A stretch of 34,374 nucleotides of DNA from Oscillospiraceae bacterium (lineage in GTDB: Bacteria > Bacillota_A > Clostridia > Oscillospirales > Oscillospiraceae): assembly GCA_017415945.1 (NCBI GenBank), contig JAFQDR010000089.1, positions 1 to 34,374 of the forward strand, in the 5' to 3' direction. Position 1 is the stretch's first letter, and every line of letters begins with the position of its first letter. Position numbers and translations under genes: made by a program. Below, in pieces: positions 32,846-34,374 of the stretch. A model generated the notes under the pieces. The model was not told where the DNA came from. It did no database searches and was given only the letters and a program-made list of their open reading frames with translations.

Positions 32846-32905
32846 GCTGCCACCTCCTATTCTCCCTCATGAATCACCGCATATTGCGGTTCTCAGACCT
32901 TTTTA
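32846..32905 (-). promoter_or_regulatory. 5' leader of the transporter mRNA with a hairpin
   Basis: The transcript would begin near 32899 with GGTCTGAGAACCGC. A small hairpin ACCGC-AATAT-GCGGT (32890-32876) is followed by GGGAGAAT and the AGGAGG of the peptide ORF. I do not recognise a named riboswitch class. Confidence 0.4.
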
Positions 32906-32933
32906 ATTATAGCACGCCGGATTGAGAAGTCAA
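32906..32933 (-). promoter_or_regulatory. σA promoter of the transporter/kinase-like operon
   Basis: TTGACT (32933-32928), 16 bp, TATAAT (32911-32906) on the minus strand. Confidence 0.75.
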
Positions 32934-33105
32934 TCCCCAGAAGGCAATTCCTTCAAATTTTGTAGACTTGCACATTTTCCCGCTGTTTTCGGGGCAAACT
33001 AATCACACATCCATCACATTTCAGCAGCTTTGGCAAGGGCTCTTTCCTATTTATATATAGAGAGAAAAATCCTAAAAAATTTTTCAAAAAAATTGAAAAA
33101 AGGGG

Positions 33106-33134
33106 TTGACAAGCAGTTCGAAATGTGATATAAT
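33106..33134 (+). promoter_or_regulatory. σA promoter of tRNA-Gln
   Basis: TTGACA (33106-33111), 17 bp, TATAAT (33129-33134), both perfect, with an A/T-rich stretch just upstream that could act as an UP element, as is typical of stable-RNA genes. Confidence 0.88.
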
Positions 33135-33165
33135 ATAAAAGCTGTGAGAGACACAGACAAAATAC

Positions 33166-33240
33166 TGGGGTGTCGCCAAGCGGTAAGGCAGCGGACTCTG
33201 ACTCCGTTATTCGAGGGTTCAAATCCTTCCACCCCAACCA
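33166..33240 (+). tRNA. tRNA-Gln, anticodon CTG
   Basis: A 75-base cloverleaf with acceptor arms TGGGGTG and CACCCCA (33166-33172 and 33230-33236), discriminator A, and encoded CCA (33238-33240). D-loop AGCGGTAAGGC; anticodon loop CTCTGAC within GGACTCTGACTCC; T-loop GGTTCAAATCC. The anticodon CTG reads CAG codons. It has a consensus promoter and a following terminator, so it is a single-tRNA unit. Element debris begins about 330 bases downstream. Confidence 0.95.
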
Positions 33241-33270
33241 TCTATATGTGACGAAAAAGATCACATGCTC

Positions 33271-33297
33271 AAAAAGTCCGATTTTTCGGACTTTTTT
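33271..33297 (+). terminator. Terminator of tRNA-Gln
   Basis: AAAAAGTCCGA / TCGGACTTTTTT, stem of about 10 bp with T-run. Confidence 0.88.
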
Positions 33298-33570
33298 GCG
33301 TATACAGACACTAAAATTTCATTCGCAAAACCGTGGATCACCTAAGGCCGTTTTCGAGTGTTTTTGGGACTTGAACGGGCGTTTTTTGATTTTCAAGAGA
33401 ATTGAGAGCAGATTTGGAGAGAAGTTTCCGAATACTGCTCTTTTTATTGCGAAAAACTTTCACAAAGTTTCCAACGGTTTCTTGTTCGTTATGCCGAACC
33501 CGTTGAGAGTCACCACTCTCGATTGGTTCGGCATTTTTTGTTTCCCCTATACATTATAAAGGAAAGCGAG
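33298..33570 (+). other. Intergenic region with two further hairpins
   Basis: No gene is supported. A hairpin GAGCAG...CTGCTC followed by TTTTT (33406-33445) looks like a terminator. A larger one (33491-33540) has outer arms ATGCCGAACC/GGTTCGGCAT, an inner stem GAGAGT/ACTCTC and then TTTTTTG. Successive terminators here isolate the tRNA from the mobile debris. Confidence 0.55.
33491..33540 (+). terminator. Strong two-part hairpin terminator
   Basis: The 10-bp outer stem ATGCCGAACC / GGTTCGGCAT encloses a 6-bp inner stem and is followed by six T. It lies just ahead of the DUF6329-like gene and could be a transcription block or attenuator for it. Confidence 0.7.
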
Positions 33571-34011
33571 ATGATGCTGATGAAGAAAATCACATTCAAT
33601 GCTCTGCTCAATCACAAGGCTCACAACTATAAGCCGATGCAGATTGAAGTGGAGAAAGTTATTCCCCTCTACGGCAAGAGGTTCGAGCAGATGAAGAATC
33701 ATCCCTTGGATGACTGTCCCGAAATCATCGAGAACAGAGATCTGATGTATATGAAGGGCAATACCGCCCACTGCATTCTCTTCCTTGATGCAAATGGCAA
33801 TGACGGAATCCTTGTTGAAGCCGAGGGTGCTGATTACGCTCGGAAGTCACAGTTCATTTCAAATGCAAGAGCAATCGTTGAGGCGAATGACATTACCACG
33901 ACGGATACGGCAAGCACGACAGTATTACCATCAGCGGTTCACAATGGTATGACCACAAGAACCAGATTGGCGGCGGACCGATTAAATTCATGCGTGAACA
34001 TTACGGGATGA
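33571..34011 (+). CDS. DUF6329-like conjugative-element protein with a foreign C-terminal end
   Basis: The frame starts at ATG 33571 (or 33580) after AAAGGA and encodes 146 residues. The first 105 or so (KKITFNALLNHKAH, then HCILFLDANGNDGILVEAEGADYARKSQ and ARAIVEANDIT) look like a small DUF6329-type protein frequent in conjugative elements of Ruminococcus relatives; the family name is from memory. After about 33900 the codons are an out-of-frame reading of a primase-like gene, giving a Thr-rich tail (TTTDTASTT) with no family character. The protein thus probably ends in nonsense sequence, the mark of a deletion that joined two element genes. Confidence 0.5.
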   Translation: MMLMKKITFNALLNHKAHNYKPMQIEVEKVIPLYGKRFEQMKNHPLDDCPEIIENRDLMYMKGNTAHCILFLDANGNDGILVEAEGADYARKSQFISNARAIVEANDITTTDTASTTVLPSAVHNGMTTRTRLAADRLNSCVNITG

Positions 34012-34274
34012 ACTTTCAGGAGGCAATGCAGGCTTTGCTCGATCACTCAGCTCTGCCACTTACCCATGAGGCTGCGCCTGTTATGGCAAAAGAGAAAAAG
34101 GAGTTTAAACTCCCCGAAGCCAACGACAATATGCACCGTGTCTATGCCTATCTCATCAAGCAGTCGTTGCGTTCTCCAGCAGCTCGAAGTTGTTTATGCT
34201 TTCTATATCAAAATTTGATCCGCAGTAGACAAAGAAAAACGCTATTCGAACCGGAGACGATACGTAAACGATAA
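33891..34274 (+). pseudogene. Primase-like (CHC2/TOPRIM, DUF3991-type) fragment, truncated at both ends
   Basis: A frame open from 33891 reads HYHDGYGKHDSITISGSQWYD and on through HKNQIGGGPIKFMREHYGMNFQEAMQALL. This is the zinc-finger-associated core of plasmid/ICE primase-like proteins (W-Y-D-H-K..GGGPI-F pattern). The start codon and Cys/His part are missing. After NMHRVYAYLIKQ (ending about 34163) the sequence changes to an unrelated Ser/Arg-rich tail. Both joints lie inside coding sequence, so this is debris. Confidence 0.6.
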
Positions 34275-34287
34275 GTAAAAGCAGAAA

Positions 34288-34329
34288 TGTGATATCATCA
34301 CAGAACGATGTCAAAAGCTGTGATATAAT
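34288..34329 (+). promoter_or_regulatory. Promoter with possible operator repeats at the right edge
   Basis: TGA-TATAAT (TATAAT at 34324-34329) is an extended -10. TGTGAT occurs at 34288 as part of the palindrome TGTGATATCATCACA and again at 34319, 31 bp apart (three helical turns), a layout typical of a repressor site. Confidence 0.5.
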
Positions 34330-34360
34330 GAAGCCACAAAGAAAAAAGGAGGACGTAAAT

Positions 34361-34374
34361 ATGTCTGCTATCAA
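34361..34374 (+). CDS. Start of a further gene, cut by the window edge
   Basis: ATG 34361 lies 8 bases after AGGAGG (34347-34352) and below the extended -10 promoter. Only MSAI is visible. Element recombinase genes often sit in such a place, but nothing in the sequence proves it. Confidence 0.5.

Noticed and set aside
32953..33264. Minus-strand frame containing [20 protein letters not shown]
   Set aside because: This is the reverse reading of the tRNA, a well-known false protein.
33170..33559. 129-codon frame over tRNA-Gln
   Set aside because: It reads through the tRNA and its terminator; the tRNA structure is complete, so the frame is a translation artefact.
34156..34374. 72-codon minus-strand hydrophobic frame at the right edge
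   Set aside because: It lies opposite a clear promoter and ribosome site reading rightward, and its hydrophobic content reflects A/T-rich antisense sequence.

Overview
The window looks like a chromosome segment of an anaerobic gut or rumen Firmicute of the Ruminococcus type (Oscillospirales). The grounds are σA promoters with consensus-like boxes and 17-bp spacers, strong GGAGG ribosome sites, oxygen-sensitive NrdD/NrdG, DUF975 proteins, a PBP1A with an acidic proline-rich tail, and remnants of Clostridia-type conjugative elements. The genus is inferred; no rRNA is present.

Region 1 (1-6.4 kb) is AT-rich and foreign-looking. The end of an IS256-type element (start of its transposase, promoter and terminal repeat) is followed by a four-gene minus-strand operon with one clear promoter at 6390-6418. 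In transcription order it encodes a small HEPN protein, an OLD-family ATPase-TOPRIM nuclease, a UvrD-like helicase and an ApeA-type HEPN protein. The middle pair is a Gabija-like (class 2 OLD) anti-phage module. Flanking it with two different HEPN proteins in one transcription unit is the most interesting feature of the window.

Region 2 (6.4-9.2 kb) is debris of an integrative conjugative element: a small unknown gene and a frameshifted YodL/large-polyvalent-type gene. Its truncated 5' end is fused in frame to the first two membrane helices of a sugar ABC permease.

Region 3 (9.2-14.4 kb) is the rest of that transporter operon (intact first permease and a large two-domain lipoprotein). A divergent OmpR-type two-component system follows, separated from it by four phased CTCTAA repeats that look like the response-regulator operator.

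Region 4 (14.6-33.2 kb) is GC-richer ordinary backbone: CPBP protease and AGCS amino-acid symporter; nrdD-nrdG-GIY-YIG-PHP phosphatase under a promoter with an NrdR box; a PD40 propeller protein; tandem DUF975 membrane proteins; fructose-bisphosphate aldolase; a SLOG protein; PBP1A with an rRNA methyltransferase; a BofC-like protein; an ArsB/NhaD-type transporter with a cytidylate-kinase-like protein, preceded by a leader with a short peptide ORF; and tRNA-Gln(CTG).

Region 5 (33.3 kb to the end), just downstream of the tRNA, is a second patch of conjugative-element debris: a broken DUF6329-like gene, a primase-like fragment truncated at both ends, and the promoter and start of a further gene cut by the window edge.
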